Source of the DNA: Anaerotignum propionicum DSM 1682
GTDB taxonomy: Bacteria > Bacillota > Clostridia > Lachnospirales > Anaerotignaceae
Length of the DNA: 64,000 nucleotides
Direction of reading: 5' to 3'
Assembly: GCF_001561955.1 (NCBI RefSeq)
Contig: NZ_CP014223.1
Location: 248,001-312,000, forward strand
Shown here: positions 45,509 to 54,471 of the stretch, piece after piece
How the letters are laid out: every line of letters starts with the position of its first letter
How positions within the stretch are numbered: position 1 is the first letter of the stretch
Made by a program: the position numbers and the translations under genes
The notes under the pieces: model-generated
What the model was told of the DNA's origin: nothing
Seen by the model: only the letters and a program-made list of their open reading frames with translations
Databases searched by the model: none

Positions 45509-47746
45509 ATGGAAATAACAGAGCTATATGATATATTTCAAATCGTAAATGGCGAACATTACGACCCTCATAGAGTACTGGGGATGCACGTAATTGAACT
45601 TGACGGGGAATCTGCCGTTGGCGTAAGAGCCTTTTTACCTGATGCACAGAAAATTACCGTTATTGATATGAAAAATAAGAAAAAACAGTACCCAATGACA
45701 AAGATTCATGAGGATGGATTCTTTGAGGTGTTGCTTTGGGATCGCAAGGAATGGTTTCGCTATATGCTGGAGTATACCAATAACAGTGGTATTACTTGGC
45801 AAAGCTACGACCCCTATTCCTTTTTGCCCACCATTTCTGAATATGACAGGTACTTATTTGGAGCGGGAAATCATTATGAAATTTATGATAAAATGGGGGG
45901 GCGGCTGATCACCCACGGCGGGACAAGGGGTGCCGCCTTTACTGTTTGGGCGCCCAGTGCAAAAAGTGTAAGTGTCATCGGCAATTTTAATCAATGGGAT
46001 AATCGTCGCCACCCTATGCGTCGTTTGGGGGTATCAGGGGTTTGGGAGCTTTTTATCCCGGGCTTGATGGAAAATGACCAATATAAGTTTCATGTGATTC
46101 AATGCGATGGAACTCCTGTGGATAAGGCTGACCCTTATGGAAGATACGCCCAGGTTCGCCCCGAAACAGCATCTGTACTTTATAACCCTAAAAAATATAA
46201 ATGGCATGACAAACGATGGTTGACTGCCAGAAGCAAGAAAAATCTTTATGCCATTCCCATGAATGTTTATGAAGTACATTTGGGCTCATGGATGAGAGTG
46301 CCGGAAGAAGGTGACCGTTTTCTTAGCTATACAGAGCTTGCAGATAAATTAATCAGCTATGTGAAAGAGATGGGTTATACACATATTGAGCTTTTGCCTG
46401 TGCAGGAGCATCCCTTTGATGGCAGCTGGGGATATCAGGTTACAGGATATTTTGCACCCACCAGCCGATTCGGTACCCCTGATGAATTTAAATCTTTTGT
46501 AGATGCTTGCCATAACAACGGAATAGGGGTGCTTTTAGACTGGGTACCTGCCCATTTCCCCAAGGATTCCTTCGGACTGGGTCGTTTTGATGGAACAGCT
46601 TTGTATGAACATGCAGACCCCCGTCGGGGAGAGCACAGGCAGTGGGGAACATATATGTTCAACTACGGAAGAAAAGAGGTTAGCAACTTTTTAATCAGCA
46701 ATGCCTTGTTTTGGCTGACGGAATATCATATTGACGGGTTAAGGGTGGATGCCGTGGCTTCTATGCTTTACTTGGACTTTGGCAAGGAACCGGGGGAATG
46801 GACACCCAATCAATATGGTGGAACTGAAAATTTGGAAGCCATTGAGTTTATTAAGCACATGAATTCCATCATTAAGGAGAAAGAGCCCAGCGCACTTATG
46901 ATTGCAGAGGAGTCTACTTCATGGCCCGGCGTTACCAAAGACCCCAGAGAGGGTGGCTTGGGCTTTACCTTAAAGTGGAATATGGGCTGGATGAATGATT
47001 TTCTGTTTTATATAAAAAATGACCCCCTATTTCGTAAAAATCACCATAATCGACTGACCTTTGGCATGGCTTACCATTATTCGGAAAATTTTATGCTGGT
47101 GCTCTCCCATGATGAGGTTGTGCATGAGAAAAGCTCCATGGTTGGGAAAATGCCAGGGGATGATTGGCAGAGGTTTGCTAATCTTCGTCTTGCCTATGGG
47201 TTTATGTACGGGCACCCCGGGAAAAAGCTGCTATTTATGGGCGGGGAATTCGGTCAATATCATGAATGGTGTGAAGCAAAAAGCCTGGATTGGCATTTAT
47301 TGCAATATGCAGACCATCAGCATATGCAGGCCTATGTTCGAGAGCTGAATCTGTTTTATTTAGAGAATGAGGTTTTTTGGAAAGAGGATTTTGACCCCCA
47401 TGGGTTTAAGTGGATAGATTGCGATGATAAAGATGCTTCTGTTGTATCTTTCATACGTCGCAGTGAAGAAAAAGAGGTATATTGTGTTTGCAATTTTACA
47501 CCCAACCTGCATACCCAGTTCCGTTTGGGTGTGCCCAATCAAGGCAAGGTTCAAGAAATTTTCAACAGTGACAAGCTTGCGTTTGGCGGCAGCGGCGTAG
47601 TGAATGATGGGGAAATTCTTTCTGAGGATGTTCCATGGAATCATTACAGCCAAAGTGTCTCAATTCAGGTACCTCCCTTGGGAATGGTAGTTTTAGCACC
47701 TTTGGAGGCAGAAAAGGAAAAAACAGCAAATAAAGTAAAAAAATAG
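45509..47746 (+). CDS. glgB: 1,4-alpha-glucan branching enzyme
   Basis: Makes alpha-1,6 branches in glycogen. The 745-residue protein has an N-terminal carbohydrate-binding module pair, with HGGTRGAAFTVWAPSAKSV at the second, and a GH13 catalytic barrel. The nucleophile aspartate is in GLRVDAVASMLYLD, the acid glutamate in MIAEESTSW and the third acid in LSHDEVVHEKSSM. I chose ATG 45509 because AAGAAGGGGG lies 8 bases upstream; the open frame extends 64 codons further but looks non-coding. No other glycogen gene is in the window, so it appears as an orphan. Confidence 0.94.
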   Translation: MEITELYDIFQIVNGEHYDPHRVLGMHVIELDGESAVGVRAFLPDAQKITVIDMKNKKKQYPMTKIHEDGFFEVLLWDRKEWFRYMLEYTNNSGITWQSYDPYSFLPTISEYDRYLFGAGNHYEIYDKMGGRLITHGGTRGAAFTVWAPSAKSVSVIGNFNQWDNRRHPMRRLGVSGVWELFIPGLMENDQYKFHVIQCDGTPVDKADPYGRYAQVRPETASVLYNPKKYKWHDKRWLTARSKKNLYAIPMNVYEVHLGSWMRVPEEGDRFLSYTELADKLISYVKEMGYTHIELLPVQEHPFDGSWGYQVTGYFAPTSRFGTPDEFKSFVDACHNNGIGVLLDWVPAHFPKDSFGLGRFDGTALYEHADPRRGEHRQWGTYMFNYGRKEVSNFLISNALFWLTEYHIDGLRVDAVASMLYLDFGKEPGEWTPNQYGGTENLEAIEFIKHMNSIIKEKEPSALMIAEESTSWPGVTKDPREGGLGFTLKWNMGWMNDFLFYIKNDPLFRKNHHNRLTFGMAYHYSENFMLVLSHDEVVHEKSSMVGKMPGDDWQRFANLRLAYGFMYGHPGKKLLFMGGEFGQYHEWCEAKSLDWHLLQYADHQHMQAYVRELNLFYLENEVFWKEDFDPHGFKWIDCDDKDASVVSFIRRSEEKEVYCVCNFTPNLHTQFRLGVPNQGKVQEIFNSDKLAFGGSGVVNDGEILSEDVPWNHYSQSVSIQVPPLGMVVLAPLEAEKEKTANKVKK

Positions 47747-47839
47747 CTTCGGATATCAATATATAGTAGGTTTTCCTAAAACCGTTGCGGAAGATATAGA
47801 GGGCTTGTATATTTTCTTAGAAAAATAAAGGTCTTTATA

Positions 47840-47868
47840 TTGACGGGTGTTGCTTTTTTGTGTATAAT
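47840..47868 (+). promoter_or_regulatory. Promoter of rpsU
   Basis: TTGACG at 47840-47845, a 17-base spacer and TATAAT at 47863-47868: a near-consensus sigma-A promoter about 85 bases before the gene. Confidence 0.85.
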
Positions 47869-47953
47869 TCTAAAATGTATGGTAGAAAGGCGAATCTGGC
47901 GCCCTTTTATCATAGGCAACAACCGAATCTCGCATCTGGAGGGAGGGAAATTC

Positions 47954-48130
47954 ATGTCGGAGGTAAAAGTTAAAGAAAATGAATCCTTAGACAGCGCACT
48001 GCGTCGTTTTAAGAGAACGTGTGCCAGAGATGGCATCATGGGCGAAGTTCGCAAAAGAGAGCATTATGACAAGCCCAGCGTTAAGCGCAAAAAGAAATCC
48101 GAAGCCGCAAGAAAACGTAAATTTAAATAA
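47954..48130 (+). CDS. rpsU: Ribosomal protein S21
   Basis: Small 30S subunit protein that helps initiate translation. The 58-residue sequence [20 protein letters not shown], followed by a lysine- and arginine-rich tail, is the S21 signature. ATG 47954 is preceded by GGAGGGAGGG. It is followed closely by yqeY, a neighbour pair found in many Firmicutes. Confidence 0.97.
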   Translation: MSEVKVKENESLDSALRRFKRTCARDGIMGEVRKREHYDKPSVKRKKKSEAARKRKFK

Positions 48131-48157
48131 TTCTATACGGCGAAGAGGGATGATGAT

Positions 48158-48610
48158 ATGTCATTAAAAGAGCAACTTTTTGCAGATTTAAAAACTGCGA
48201 TGAAAGAAAAGGATTCTGTGCGAAAGGATACAGTTCAGCTGATCCGTTCGGGCATCCTTCAGATCGAAAAGGACAATAAAGTCGAGTTGGATGATGACGG
48301 CGTGATTGAAGTAATCACTAAGCAGCTGAAAAGTAGAAGAGATTCCCTTCCCGAATTCGAGAAGAGCGGAAGAACAGATCTACTTGAAAAACTCAATCAA
48401 GAGATTGACATTTTGTTGGGTTACCTTCCAGAGCAATTGAGCGAAACCGAAATCCAGACGATCGTTGAAGAAGCCATAAAAGAAACCGGTGCCTCCTCCA
48501 TTAAAGAAATGGGTAAGGTTATGTCGGTGATTACACCGAAGATAATTGGGCGGGCCGATAACAAAATCGTTGGCAGTTTTGTAAAGAAAATGCTCCAGGG
48601 CAATCAATAA
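48158..48610 (+). CDS. yqeY: GatB/YqeY domain protein
   Basis: A 150-residue, all-helical protein related to the C-terminal tRNA-binding part of the GatB amidotransferase subunit. The sequence SLKEQLFADLKTAMKEKDS and the later GYLPEQLSETEI are typical. It may bind tRNA, but its precise function is unsettled. It lies 27 bases after rpsU and ends before a strong terminator, so the two form one unit. Confidence 0.92.
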   Translation: MSLKEQLFADLKTAMKEKDSVRKDTVQLIRSGILQIEKDNKVELDDDGVIEVITKQLKSRRDSLPEFEKSGRTDLLEKLNQEIDILLGYLPEQLSETEIQTIVEEAIKETGASSIKEMGKVMSVITPKIIGRADNKIVGSFVKKMLQGNQ

Positions 48611-48625
48611 TCAAGGCATAATTTG

Positions 48626-48662
48626 AAAGACCTGTCGGGTTTATACCGACAGGTCTTTTTCA
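48626..48662 (+). terminator. Terminator of the rpsU-yqeY unit
   Basis: AAAGACCTGTCGG and CCGACAGGTCTTT form a 13 bp perfect stem, followed by a T-rich tail. Confidence 0.92.
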
Positions 48663-48721
48663 TTTGTCAAAAATATTTCAAAAATTATAAGTTTTTTGTA
48701 CCAAAAATAATACGTTTTTAC

Positions 48722-48749
48722 TTGACTTTGAACATATGCGTGTTATAAT
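48722..48749 (+). promoter_or_regulatory. Promoter of the TrpX-type ABC operon
   Basis: TTGACT at 48722-48727 and TATAAT at 48744-48749 with a 16-base spacer. The leader is about 65 bases. No T-box or other aptamer is visible in it. Confidence 0.75.
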
Positions 48750-48821
48750 TGCTTTAATTAATTAATGCATAACCGCATATGTGTATTAAAGCAAGCGGTT
48801 TATTTCTGGGGGAGTGGTATA

Positions 48822-49817
48822 ATGAAAAAGAATAAAATGCGTTTGGTTGCTGCAACTGCAATGGCCGCAATGGTAATCTCTATGACAGGCTGTGGTGGTG
48901 GAAATAAAGCTGAAAAGCCTGCGGAAGAAAGTGCAGAAGGAAAGACCTATAAAGTGGGAATTATGCAGTTGGTTGAGCATCCGGCATTAGATGCAGCTAC
49001 CCAAGGCTTTCAGGATAAGCTGAAAGAGCTGTTGGGGGACTCTGTGACCTTTGATGTGCAAAATGCACAGGGTGAAAGCACGAACTGTACCACCATTGCA
49101 ACAAAATTTGTTTCTGACGATGTTGATTTGATTATGGCAAATGCAACAGGCGCAGTTCAGGCGGCAGCAGCGGCTACATCAGAGATTCCTATTGTGGGTA
49201 CCTCTGTCACAGACTTTAAAACAGCAGGTGTTGTTGATTCTAATGATGCACCGGGCAGAAATGTTACAGGTGTTTCTGATTTAACACCGATTGACGAACA
49301 AATCAAATTATTGCAGAAGGTTTGCCCCGATGCAAAGAAGGTTGCAATCGTATATTGCAGTGCGGAGCCAAACTCTATTTTCCAATCGGAATTGGCACAA
49401 AAGGCATTGACTGAAGCGGGTATTGCATTTAAAGAATATACAGCTGCTGATTCCAATGAAATTCAGGCTGTTATCACAAATGCAGTCAGCGAATGTGATA
49501 CTGTATTTATTCCTACAGATAATACAATGGCCAGCAATATGGAAATTGTTAAAAACGTAACTGTACCTGCGGGAATTCCTGTTTTTGCAGGAGAAGAAGG
49601 TATGTGCAAATCCGGCGGTTTGGCAACATTAAGTATCAGCTTTTATGAATTAGGACAAAAGGCCGGTGAAATGGCATATGATATTTTGGTAAACGGTGCA
49701 AAACCAGCAACAATGCCCATTGGTTTTGTTTCCGATAACATTGTACCAAAATATAATGCAGAAATTGCTAAAGCTTTGAACATCACAATGCCTGAAGGCT
49801 TCGAGGCAATTCAGTAA
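48822..49817 (+). CDS. ABC importer substrate-binding lipoprotein (TrpX type)
   Basis: A 331-residue binding lipoprotein of the ABC_sub_bind (DUF534) family. The lipobox is MTGCGGG, with the cysteine near residue 23. The mature protein opens YKVGIMQLVEHPALDAATQGF, characteristic of the family. Some members, TrpX, bring in tryptophan, and others carry other aromatic or nucleobase-like ligands, so the ligand here is open. ATG 48822 follows GGGGGAG. A terminator-like hairpin separates it from the permease gene, which likely raises its expression relative to the transporter. Confidence 0.9.
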   Translation: MKKNKMRLVAATAMAAMVISMTGCGGGNKAEKPAEESAEGKTYKVGIMQLVEHPALDAATQGFQDKLKELLGDSVTFDVQNAQGESTNCTTIATKFVSDDVDLIMANATGAVQAAAAATSEIPIVGTSVTDFKTAGVVDSNDAPGRNVTGVSDLTPIDEQIKLLQKVCPDAKKVAIVYCSAEPNSIFQSELAQKALTEAGIAFKEYTAADSNEIQAVITNAVSECDTVFIPTDNTMASNMEIVKNVTVPAGIPVFAGEEGMCKSGGLATLSISFYELGQKAGEMAYDILVNGAKPATMPIGFVSDNIVPKYNAEIAKALNITMPEGFEAIQ

Positions 49818-49841
49818 ATAGCATATATTTAAAATTATAAA

Positions 49842-49877
49842 GGGTAGAGCGGGGCAGATTACTGACCGCTCCCTTTT
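49842..49877 (+). terminator. Partial terminator between binding protein and permease
   Basis: GAGCGG and CCGCTC form the stem, followed by CCTTTTTTC. Such hairpins commonly reduce read-through so that binding protein is made in excess. Confidence 0.7.
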
Positions 49878-49926
49878 TTCTACTTAAGCATGCTAAAGAG
49901 AAAAAAAGGAAAATGGGGGAATTGAG

Positions 49927-50835
49927 ATGAATGTGATGGCTTTGATGAAGGCATTACCTGGTTCTGTGGCACAAGGGCTTATTTGGGGACTTTTGGCCAT
50001 AGGGGTTTATATTACATACAAGGTGTTGGACTATGCGGATTTGACCGTGGATGGAAGTCTATGTACCGGTGGTGCTGTGGCGGTAATGATGATGCTTGGA
50101 GGATATAATCCTTATGTTGCACTGCTTTGCGCGGCTGTGGCCGGTATGATGGCGGGCTTAGTTACAGGAATATTTCATGTGGCCTTCGGCATTCCTGCTA
50201 TTTTATCGGGTATTTTAACTCAGCTTGGTTTATATTCTGTGAATATGCGTATTATGGGAAAATCAAATCAGGCAATCAGTGTGGATAAATATAACTTGAT
50301 TTTAAGCTTGCGGGATATTCCTAAGGCGGTTATGGTATCGGCAATCTGCTGTGCCGTTGTAATCATAATTTTATACTGGTTTTTTGGAACGGAGCTGGGT
50401 CGTGGCATCCGTGCCACAGGAAATAACGAAAACATGTCCAGAGCCCAAGGCATTAATACAAAAGTAATGAAGGTAATTGGGCTGATGATTTCCAACGGCT
50501 TAGTGGGTGTTGCAGGTGCATTATATGCCCAGTATCAAGGCAATGCTGACGTGAATATGGGTCGTGGTGCCATTGTCATCGGTTTGGCGGCAGTTATTAT
50601 TGGCGGCGTTTTGTTCGGGAGAATATTCCATAACTTTGCGTTCCGTTTGGTGGGAGTTATTTTTGGAGCAATTCTATATTTCGTTGTTATCACCATTGTC
50701 TTGCAGCTTGGTTTGGAAACAACGGATTTAAAACTAGTGAGTGCTTTGATTGTAGCGGCATTCCTAGCAGTACCTTATCTGAAAGGGCAGCATTTTATGA
50801 AGAACGGAAAAAAGGGAGGGAAGGCAAATGCTTGA
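49927..50835 (+). CDS. ABC importer permease (TrpY type)
   Basis: A 302-residue membrane permease of the BPD_transp_2 family with about eight to nine segments. It has SVAQGLIWGLLAIGVYITYK at the N-terminus and the coupling loop GRGIRATGNNENMSRAQGIN near residue 160. It pairs with the binding lipoprotein upstream and the ATPase downstream, overlapping the latter by 8 bases. Confidence 0.9.
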   Translation: MNVMALMKALPGSVAQGLIWGLLAIGVYITYKVLDYADLTVDGSLCTGGAVAVMMMLGGYNPYVALLCAAVAGMMAGLVTGIFHVAFGIPAILSGILTQLGLYSVNMRIMGKSNQAISVDKYNLILSLRDIPKAVMVSAICCAVVIIILYWFFGTELGRGIRATGNNENMSRAQGINTKVMKVIGLMISNGLVGVAGALYAQYQGNADVNMGRGAIVIGLAAVIIGGVLFGRIFHNFAFRLVGVIFGAILYFVVITIVLQLGLETTDLKLVSALIVAAFLAVPYLKGQHFMKNGKKGGKANA

Positions 50836-51622
50836 ATTAAAGGAGATTTATAAAACCTTCAATCCCAATTCCCCCAGTGAGAAAAAGGCATTAAATGGTT
50901 TGAATCTTAAGTTGGAGCAGGGGGATTTTGTGACAATTATCGGTGGCAACGGTGCCGGGAAGTCCACCATGCTGAATGCTATTTCCGGTGTATGGCCAAT
51001 TGACAGAGGCAAAATTATTATCGATGGTGTGAATGTGACAAAGCTTCCCGAGCATAAGCGGGCGTTGTATTTGGGCCGTGTATTTCAAGACCCCATGACG
51101 GGAACAGCGGCGGATATGGAGATTGAGGAGAACCTTGCTTTAGCATACCGCAGAGGTCAATCTAGAGGTTTACGTTGGGGTATTACCCAAAAGGAGAGAG
51201 TCGAATACAAGGAGCTTTTAAAAACTTTGGATTTGGGCTTGGAAACACGTCTCAGAGCAAAGGTTGGTCTGCTTTCCGGTGGGCAAAGACAGGCGCTTAC
51301 GCTGTTGATGGCAACGTTGAAAAAACCTAAGCTGCTTTTATTGGATGAGCATACGGCGGCGTTGGACCCGAAAACAGCGGCAAAGGTATTGGAGCTTTCC
51401 GACCGTATTATTGCGGAGCATGGCTTAACAGCCTTAATGGTTACCCATAACATGAAGGATGCCATTGCCCATGGAAATCGTTTAATTATGATGAGTGATG
51501 GGCGCATTATTCTGGATATTAAAGGTGAGGAAAAGAAGAAGCTGACGGTGGAGGATTTATTGCAGAAATTCTCCGTAGCAAGCGGCAGTGAATTTGTTAG
51601 TGATAGGGCGCTGTTAGGCTAA
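50828..51622 (+). CDS. ABC importer ATPase (TrpZ type)
   Basis: A 264-residue single-domain ABC ATPase. Walker A is GGNGAGKSTMLNA near residue 42, the signature is LLSGGQRQALTL near 145, and Walker B is LLLLDEHTAALDP near 168, with glutamate as the base. It powers import by the permease with which its start overlaps. The product resembles TrpZ and also the LivG group; gene order argues for the former. Confidence 0.92.
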   Translation: MLELKEIYKTFNPNSPSEKKALNGLNLKLEQGDFVTIIGGNGAGKSTMLNAISGVWPIDRGKIIIDGVNVTKLPEHKRALYLGRVFQDPMTGTAADMEIEENLALAYRRGQSRGLRWGITQKERVEYKELLKTLDLGLETRLRAKVGLLSGGQRQALTLLMATLKKPKLLLLDEHTAALDPKTAAKVLELSDRIIAEHGLTALMVTHNMKDAIAHGNRLIMMSDGRIILDIKGEEKKKLTVEDLLQKFSVASGSEFVSDRALLG

Positions 51623-51988
51623 TCATATAAAAGGGGTTGCAAGCCCTGATTTTGCCAAACCTCACTAGCTTCTTGAAAACAGAAAGACCAAGAACTTTGT
51701 GAAATCCCCATGGGATAGGTGGTTTAAACTATAGGTACAATCATTTTATGTATCAAGAGTATTTGGAATAAATTAAACAAGGCTATTTAATAAGCATGAT
51801 TTCTTTCTTAAAGGGGTCGTGCTTATTTTATTTTGAATGAATCAATATGGCATATAGATTCTGGTATTCAAAGAAGGATAATTTCTATAACAGATCATAC
51901 AGGATGGCTGGTAACATTGATAGACAAGGTATTTCTTTGCATTTTCTCGCATAATGTAAACAAACGGTTTTTCGGATGGTGATAAGTT
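51623..51988 (+). terminator. Intergenic stretch with a terminator and the yqfC promoter region
   Basis: A terminator stem, AATAAGCATGA with TCGTGCTTATT and then TTATTTT, lies at 51789-51832. No gene is visible. The stretch after it probably carries a sporulation sigma factor promoter for yqfC, but I cannot identify the boxes. Confidence 0.65.
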
Positions 51989-52252
51989 ATGGATTTACGA
52001 AGGGGCGTGTCTGAGGCTTTAGACTTGCCAAAGGAAATCATGCTGGATTTACCGTTGATTTCCTTAATGGGTCGAGAGGAAATCACGATTGAAAATCATA
52101 AAGGAATTTTAACTTACGGTGAGGAAAGCATCCGCATTGGTACAAAGGCGGGCACTTTATGCATCCGTGGGGAGGATTTGGGCCTGAAGCAGCTAACCAC
52201 AGATGTATTGGTGATTACGGGGAAGGTGGTTGCTTTGGAATTTTTGACCTGA
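51989..52252 (+). CDS. yqfC: Sporulation protein YqfC
   Basis: An 87-residue protein of the YabP/YqfC family, needed for efficient sporulation in Bacillus and made in the mother cell under sigma-E. MLDLPLISLMGREEITIENHKG is the family core; quoted parts are LPLISLMGREEI and IENHKGIL. It opens the conserved yqfC-yqfD cluster. ATG 51989 follows a GATGGTG site. The yqfD gene begins 5 bases after it. Confidence 0.92.
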   Translation: MDLRRGVSEALDLPKEIMLDLPLISLMGREEITIENHKGILTYGEESIRIGTKAGTLCIRGEDLGLKQLTTDVLVITGKVVALEFLT

Positions 52253-52256
52253 TGGG

Positions 52257-53507
52257 GTGAGGATTTTGTTTCTGGCATTATGGTATTATTTCCGTGGATA
52301 TGTTATCATAAAAGTAAACGGTTTTGCCGCTGAGCGGTTTATGAATATGCTTTCTTATCGTGGAGTATATTTATGGGATGTGGAAACCAAAGGCGCTGGG
52401 GTGCTCATAAAGGCACCTATGGGAAGTATGGATACCCTTTCCATGTGTGCGGAGAAAACCGGTTGTAGGCTTGAAGTGCAAGGATACGGCGGGTTTCCTG
52501 CAAAAATTCGGCGCTTTCATGGTCGACAGGTTTTGACAGCAGGGATACTGCTGTTTGCCATAGGGTTATATTTTCTTTCGTCCTTTATCTGGGTTATACA
52601 AGTGGAGGGGAATGAAAGAGTAGCTAAGGAAGATATTTTGACTTATTGTCAGGAATTGGGTTTGAAGCCTGCTGCGTGGAAGAGAGGCATTGATACTGAA
52701 AAAATCACAAAAGACATTTTAATTCAATTTCCGGATATATCTTGGGTTAGTGTAGGTATAAAGGGCACAGATGTTACAATAAAAGTGGCAGAGACCATTC
52801 AAAAAGCAGAAGTGGTGGATAAGGAAACACCTTGTGATGTGATTGCAAATACAGATGGCGTGATACTGAAAATCACAGCAGAAAGAGGGACGCCAAAGGT
52901 AAAAGAAGGCGATGTGGTCAAAAAAGGAGATGTTTTAATCTCTTCTGAGGTTTTAATCGGGTTGGAAGGTGAGGCACAGCATACGGAATATGTTGCTGCT
53001 GAAGGTATGGTTATGGCCAAAATTTGGCAACAACTAACGGATGAACTTCCTCTTTCATATGATGAAAAGGTTTACACCGGAGCCACAAAAACCAACCATG
53101 TTTTAAGCTTTTTTGGTCAGGATGCAGATTTTATTCGTCCATCTTTGGGTGATACCGAAGCTGATGTTGATGTGCTTTTTGAAAAAGATTTAGCTTTAGG
53201 TGATTTTAAAATACCTATTTCTTTAAAAAAAGAGCAATATAATCTATACACCCTTGAAAAAAGAAGTCGTACAGTTGATGAAGCAAAGGCAGAGCTTGAG
53301 GATAAACTAAGAAAAAAGACGGAGCAAAGTGTCAGTGTATATGGTAAAATAGAAAAAATTGATATGCAATACGATGAGTATACCGATTGTGTTCGGGCAA
53401 AGGGGCAAGCGGAGCTGACAGAGAGAATTGATGAAAAACGAAAAGCAGAGAAAGGGCGGGATGCCGTAGATGGCACAGACGGAACGAACGATACAAATGG
53501 ACAATAG
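52257..53507 (+). CDS. yqfD: Sporulation membrane protein YqfD
   Basis: A 416-residue sporulation protein with one clear membrane segment near residues 95-115 (LTAGILLFAIGLYFLSSFIW). An N-terminal region (FRGYVIIKVNGFAAERFMN) precedes it, and a POTRA-like exported part (VEGNERVAKEDILTYCQELG) follows. The C-terminus is a charged tail. It uses a GTG start at 52257, with GATGGGG just before. It works with YqfC in late sporulation by family knowledge; molecular role unknown. Confidence 0.9.
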   Translation: MRILFLALWYYFRGYVIIKVNGFAAERFMNMLSYRGVYLWDVETKGAGVLIKAPMGSMDTLSMCAEKTGCRLEVQGYGGFPAKIRRFHGRQVLTAGILLFAIGLYFLSSFIWVIQVEGNERVAKEDILTYCQELGLKPAAWKRGIDTEKITKDILIQFPDISWVSVGIKGTDVTIKVAETIQKAEVVDKETPCDVIANTDGVILKITAERGTPKVKEGDVVKKGDVLISSEVLIGLEGEAQHTEYVAAEGMVMAKIWQQLTDELPLSYDEKVYTGATKTNHVLSFFGQDADFIRPSLGDTEADVDVLFEKDLALGDFKIPISLKKEQYNLYTLEKRSRTVDEAKAELEDKLRKKTEQSVSVYGKIEKIDMQYDEYTDCVRAKGQAELTERIDEKRKAEKGRDAVDGTDGTNDTNGQ

Positions 53508-54471
53508 GGTGATGCTGCCTGTTTTTGGACAGTTTGATGCAAATATAAGAAAAATCGAAAAAGAATGGGACGTTAAAATTGTAAACCGCGGAGATGACAT
53601 TAAAATCAGCGGGGAAGAAGGCAGCGTCCATAAAGCTTGGAGCGTTATGAATTCCATTGCGGCTTTGGCCAGAAGGGGTGAAGAAATTACAGATCAAAAT
53701 CTGAATTATTTTATTACCGCCGCTGAAGAAATGAATTTAGAAGAGGTGGAAAAGGTTTACAACGATTTGGTTTGCATCACTGCAAATGGAAGACCTTTAA
53801 AACCAAAAACCTTAGGACAGAAAAAATATGTAGATTTAATCAAAAATAATACTGTAGTATTTGGTGTGGGACCTGCGGGAACGGGTAAGACATATCTTGC
53901 CATGGCTATGGCAATTACAGCATTTAAAAATAACGAGGTCAACAGAATCATTTTGACCCGTCCTGCCATTGAAGCGGGGGAAAAGCTGGGCTTTTTGCCC
54001 GGAGATTTACAGCAGAAGGTTGACCCCTATTTAAGACCCCTTTATGATGCCCTTTACGAAATCATGGGTTCTGAAAACTTCTTAAAAAATATGGAGCGGG
54101 GGCTCATTGAGGTTGCCCCTTTGGCATATATGCGTGGCCGAACTCTGGATAATGCTTTTATTGTTTTGGATGAGGCACAAAATACGACGCCGGAGCAGAT
54201 GAAGATGTTTTTGACCCGTATCGGGTATGGCTCTAAAGCGGTAATCACAGGGGACTTGACCCAAATAGACTTAACCGAAGGGAAGCGTTCGGGGTTGATG
54301 GAAGTAACCAAAATTCTAACGGGAATTGATGGAATTGGTATGATAACATTGACCAATAAAGACGTTGTGCGGCATCCGTTGGTACAAAAAATCATTCTGG
54401 CATATGAGAAATTGGAGACCAAGAAGCGGAGTGATCTGGATGGTAAAAAGGACAAAAGAGGTAGATATTAA
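53470..54471 (+). CDS. phoH: PhoH-family ATPase (YbeZ type)
   Basis: A 333-residue P-loop ATPase linked to RNA processing. Walker A is GPAGTGKTYLAMAMA near residue 140 and Walker B is FIVLDEAQNTTPEQ near 232. An N-terminal KH-like part (NIRKIEKEWDVKIVNRGDD) is typical of this class. It overlaps yqfD by 38 bases and starts at ATG 53470, after GGGCGGG. In many bacteria it sits with ybeY, as it does here two genes away, and may act with that RNase. Confidence 0.93.
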   Translation: MAQTERTIQMDNRVMLPVFGQFDANIRKIEKEWDVKIVNRGDDIKISGEEGSVHKAWSVMNSIAALARRGEEITDQNLNYFITAAEEMNLEEVEKVYNDLVCITANGRPLKPKTLGQKKYVDLIKNNTVVFGVGPAGTGKTYLAMAMAITAFKNNEVNRIILTRPAIEAGEKLGFLPGDLQQKVDPYLRPLYDALYEIMGSENFLKNMERGLIEVAPLAYMRGRTLDNAFIVLDEAQNTTPEQMKMFLTRIGYGSKAVITGDLTQIDLTEGKRSGLMEVTKILTGIDGIGMITLTNKDVVRHPLVQKIILAYEKLETKKRSDLDGKKDKRGRY

